DNA from: an uncultured Allobaculum sp.
GTDB lineage: Bacteria; Bacillota_I; Bacilli_A; Erysipelotrichales; Erysipelotrichaceae
DNA length: 15,338 bases
Assembly (NCBI GenBank): GCA_910577085.1
Contig: CAJTLE010000070.1
Span: 1-15,338 of the forward strand
Reading direction: 5' to 3'
Part shown: piece by piece, positions 13,083 through 15,338 of the stretch
How the letters are laid out: each line of letters begins with the position of its first letter
Position numbering within the stretch: the first letter of the stretch is position 1
The notes under the pieces: model-generated
What the model was told of the DNA's origin: nothing
What the model saw: only the letters and a program-made list of their open reading frames with translations
Databases searched by the model: none
Translations under genes and position numbers: made by a program

Positions 13083-14741
13083 ATGTTCGGTACGTTTCCA
13101 CAAAAAGAATCACTCCGTATTGCATTTAGAAGCGATCGAAAAGGATATCCGGATCAAGATCTGGTGGATAGTGTGGTTGGAATGACCAACGCTGAAGGTG
13201 GCGATTTGTATCTGGGAATCGAAGACGACAGCACTGTCACAGGAATTCAGCCCTATCATGCTGATGAATCAGGAGTTAAAGCTATGATTCAAAATCGTAC
13301 TGTCCCGCCTTTATATGTGGACGCACAACTGATTCAAGAACAGGGTCTTCAGGTTCTGGATTTGAAAATTCCGCAAAGCACAACCTTGACTTCCACTTCT
13401 GAAGGCAAGTATCTGATCAGAAGACTAAAAGTGGATGGAACACCAGAAACCGTTGGAATGACACCAGCTGAGTTAGATTCACGCAGATCTGACTTAAGAC
13501 TTTTGGATTATTCTGGCAGGGTTCTTGAAATCAGTGCCTCAGAAGTTCTTGACTATCTGTTGATTCCGAAACTGCGCACTTTGATTCGCGAGAGGCAGGG
13601 CGATTACAGTCTGCTGGAACTGGATGACGAACAGCTGCTTCATGCCTTACAGATTACGACCGCAAGAAACGAAAAAGACTATCCAACTGTAGCAGGGCTG
13701 CTGATGATCGGGAAATCCGAATGGATTCGAAAACTGATTCCTTCGGCTGAATCTGCTTTCCAGGTCATTGAAGGTCTTGCCGTCCGTAAAAATGACCATA
13801 ATTTTGATGCTCTCATTTCGACAGTCGAACGATTCGAAGAGCTGTTTAAGGCCTGGAATCCAGAAACAGAAGTGATGGAAGGACTGTACAGACGCCCCAT
13901 TCCTGAATTTTCTTTTCAGGCCTTTCATGCAGCACTGGTCAATGCGTTTTGCCATCGCGATTATACTCGTCTGCAGCCAGTCAGAGTGCTGATCGATGAC
14001 GAAGGCTTAACAATATGCAGTCCTGGAGGCTTCCTTACAGGAATCACGCCGGAGGATTTACTTACAGCCGAGCCAAAAAGCGGAAATCCATTACTTACAG
14101 ATATCATGAAACGGATCGGCCTTTCTGAAAGAACCCATAGAGGAATAGACAGAATTTATGAAGGATCCATTGTTTACGGAAGACCTCTGCCAGATTATTC
14201 AGAATCAAACTCCCAGCAAGTGAAATTATATATTCCAAGAGCCAGACCAAATATCAAGTTTACACAAATGCTCAGCGATGAAATAACCCGAACCGGAAAA
14301 CCATTCTCAATCAACGCATTACTTGTGTTGTCCTATTTGGAGCAGGAACGTCGGTTAACCTTGACGGAACTCTCTTCATTGATTCATATCGGTCAGGCAA
14401 GAACAAGAACGGCTGTAGAAAATCTGGTGGAATCAGGCCTTGTCGAAGGGCACGGTTCTGGAAAGGACAGAGACTATACTTTAAGTCAGTCCCTGTACAA
14501 GATCGATAACAAATCTGCAAAGTATGAACGTCAAAAAATCAATATACAGAAGTCTCTGAGCGATACAATCCTTGACTACTTGTCCACCACAGCTTCTGCT
14601 TCTAAAGCCCAGCTCAGTGAAGTTACAGGATATTCCAGCCAGACTGTATATAAAGCTCTAAAGGAATTACAGCAGCAAGGCAGGATCACAGCAGTTGGAA
14701 AGGCAAGATCGACCCGGTATAAACTCGCAGACCACTTGTAA
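13083..14741 (+). CDS. Schlafen-AlbA_2 / HATPase_c_4 transcriptional regulator
   Basis: A 552-residue protein of the COG2865 type (HTH protein with a domain shared with Schlafen). Residues about 8-125 are AlbA_2: DLVDSVVGMTNAEGGDLYLGIEDD, with GxxxGI-type loops and a later KYLIRR (motif quoted by its key parts). Residues about 279-385 match the HATPase_c_4 region: ALVNAFCHRDY (N-box-like), IDDEGLTICSPGGF and GIDRIYE. Two winged-helix segments follow, about 405-470 (TLTELSSLIHIGQARTRTAV) and 495-550 (SKAQLSEVTGYSSQTVYKAL). Length is normal. The start is clear: GAGGAG 6 bases before ATG 13083. Family members are thought to act as regulators; some occur in defence contexts. Autoregulation at 12987-13039 is inferred. 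Confidence 0.93.
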   Translation: MFGTFPQKESLRIAFRSDRKGYPDQDLVDSVVGMTNAEGGDLYLGIEDDSTVTGIQPYHADESGVKAMIQNRTVPPLYVDAQLIQEQGLQVLDLKIPQSTTLTSTSEGKYLIRRLKVDGTPETVGMTPAELDSRRSDLRLLDYSGRVLEISASEVLDYLLIPKLRTLIRERQGDYSLLELDDEQLLHALQITTARNEKDYPTVAGLLMIGKSEWIRKLIPSAESAFQVIEGLAVRKNDHNFDALISTVERFEELFKAWNPETEVMEGLYRRPIPEFSFQAFHAALVNAFCHRDYTRLQPVRVLIDDEGLTICSPGGFLTGITPEDLLTAEPKSGNPLLTDIMKRIGLSERTHRGIDRIYEGSIVYGRPLPDYSESNSQQVKLYIPRARPNIKFTQMLSDEITRTGKPFSINALLVLSYLEQERRLTLTELSSLIHIGQARTRTAVENLVESGLVEGHGSGKDRDYTLSQSLYKIDNKSAKYERQKINIQKSLSDTILDYLSTTASASKAQLSEVTGYSSQTVYKALKELQQQGRITAVGKARSTRYKLADHL

Positions 14742-15093
14742 ACTTGTCAGCTAAAGATCTGCGTAAAAGTAACTCCCAATTAATCTAGCCTAAGTCAGAT
14801 AATAGAGCGACTATGTTCGAGCTATATAAATCTCATAATAATATAAATATAATTTTATTATTGTTCGGCGTGCTATTTCTGTAAAAGCATAAAACAGGGG
14901 CTTATTTTTCTGTAGATCCTAAGTTCAAATCCACTTTTTGTTTTCTGACTGGCAAAGTCAACAATTAAAAATATAATCGGCCTTTTGACTCCTCATGCGC
15001 TCGGTATCTAGTAACTATTCATGAAAATTTATGGGTATTCAATCTTTATTTGCTTTGATATTATCGAAATACAACCAGAGGGAGGAATAAACA
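14742..15093. other. A/T-rich intergenic region
   Basis: No gene is seen. An A/T-only inverted repeat (ATAATAA at 14835-14841 with TTATTAT at 14855-14861) and a weak AAGC/GCTT hairpin followed by ATTTTT near 14885-14910 might end transcription of the regulator gene, but neither is strong. Base composition is more A/T-rich than the flanking genes. Confidence 0.4.
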
Positions 15094-15231
15094 GTGAGAA
15101 ACATTTCTAAATGGATGTGGGTTTGTATTCTTATTTCGGCGATTGGTCTAACAATTGACCCTGTATTCTGCGAAAAACACCAAAAAGAAGACTGGTGTTG
15201 GATTGAAGCAATTCAACCAAAATTCCCATAG
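15094..15231 (+). CDS. Small 45-residue membrane-anchored or secreted peptide
   Basis: This frame starts with GTG at 15094 behind an excellent ribosome binding site (GGGAGG at 15080-15085, 8 bases before). The peptide opens with a short positive start (RNISK), a hydrophobic helix (WMWVCILISAIGLTI, residues 7-21) and then a hydrophilic tail with two Cys (FCEKHQKEDWC) and a proline-rich end. This fits a signal or membrane-anchor peptide. There is no proper lipobox before the Cys in the helix. No known family is recognised. An isolated gene; a GC-rich hairpin follows at 15246. Confidence 0.5.
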   Translation: MRNISKWMWVCILISAIGLTIDPVFCEKHQKEDWCWIEAIQPKFP

Positions 15232-15245
15232 ATCGGGCTCTGCCA

Positions 15246-15267
15246 CTCCCCATGTAACTGGGGGTGC
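15246..15267 (+). other. Imperfect GC-rich hairpin of uncertain role
   Basis: CTCCCC (15246-15251) and GGGGGT (15260-15265) can form a short stem around an 8-base loop, with possible outer pairs. The T-run starts only about 12 bases later, so it is a poor terminator. The shape recalls the end hairpins of IS200/IS605 elements, but no transposase or TnpB gene is visible in the window, so this is only a resemblance. Confidence 0.3.
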
Positions 15268-15338
15268 TGAGAATTATTATTTTTCCGTCGGACATTCTAT
15301 ATACTGAATTTAGCGGAAGAGATCGACTCCTTTTTGAG

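Noticed and set aside
15246..15267. IS200/IS605 element end
   Set aside because: Only a single imperfect hairpin is seen, with no tnpA/tnpB and no matching left end; kept only as a low-confidence hairpin.

Overview
The window looks like a chromosomal stretch of a moderate-GC Bacillota (Firmicutes). The evidence is GGAGG-type ribosome binding sites, some TTG/GTG starts, A/T-rich intergenic DNA with hairpin + T-run terminators, a PadR–DUF2812 regulator cassette and a SNF2–SWIM pair. The genus cannot be fixed from the sequence. No rRNA, tRNA, CRISPR array or intact insertion sequence was found.

Layout from left to right. (1) 61-112 is a strong terminator. 172-1278 (minus) encodes an unrecognised protein with a globular N-terminal half and a long Q/N/G/Y-rich, prion-like tail; its start is unclear. 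(2) 1279-2004 has no convincing gene but holds a terminator-like hairpin. 2005-2646 (plus) is a NadR/Ttd14-like P-loop NTPase (AAA_28). (3) 2819-5488 (minus) is a three-gene unit of two small unrecognised proteins and a 678-residue protein ending in a coiled coil plus a DUF2325 domain. The last two reading frames overlap by 94 bases and may need a -1 frameshift. (4) 5489-6116 is a long divergent intergenic region. It contains an unusual array of about fifteen degenerate GNNNC units (core GTTTC) spaced 10-13 bases apart, and an 8+8 inverted repeat. (5) 6117-7160 (plus) is an unrecognised 347-residue protein with a possible N-terminal helix-turn-helix. (6) 7292-8165 (minus) is a PadR repressor translationally coupled to a DUF2812 membrane protein, with a near-perfect palindrome upstream. 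(7) 8606-11979 (plus) is a SNF2-family ATPase overlapping by ATGA with a SWIM zinc-finger protein. (8) 12186-12937 (minus) has two small unrecognised genes, divergent from 13083-14741 (plus), a Schlafen-AlbA_2/HATPase_c_4 type regulator. Palindromic TATAAT-rich DNA lies between them. (9) 14742-15338 is A/T-rich DNA with one well-initiated 45-codon membrane or secreted micropeptide gene and an imperfect GC-rich hairpin.

Working together: the clearest functional unit is SNF2 + SWIM, a recurrent bacterial pair that probably acts on DNA or protein–DNA complexes. PadR + DUF2812 is a self-regulated membrane module. The Schlafen-like regulator probably controls its own promoter and perhaps the divergent small genes. 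The most likely undescribed system is the divergent locus around 5712-5879: a phased repeat array between an unknown possibly DNA-binding protein and an operon for a large coiled-coil/DUF2325 protein. That arrangement resembles a centromere, iteron or multi-site operator with its binding partner. This is inference from layout and spacing only.
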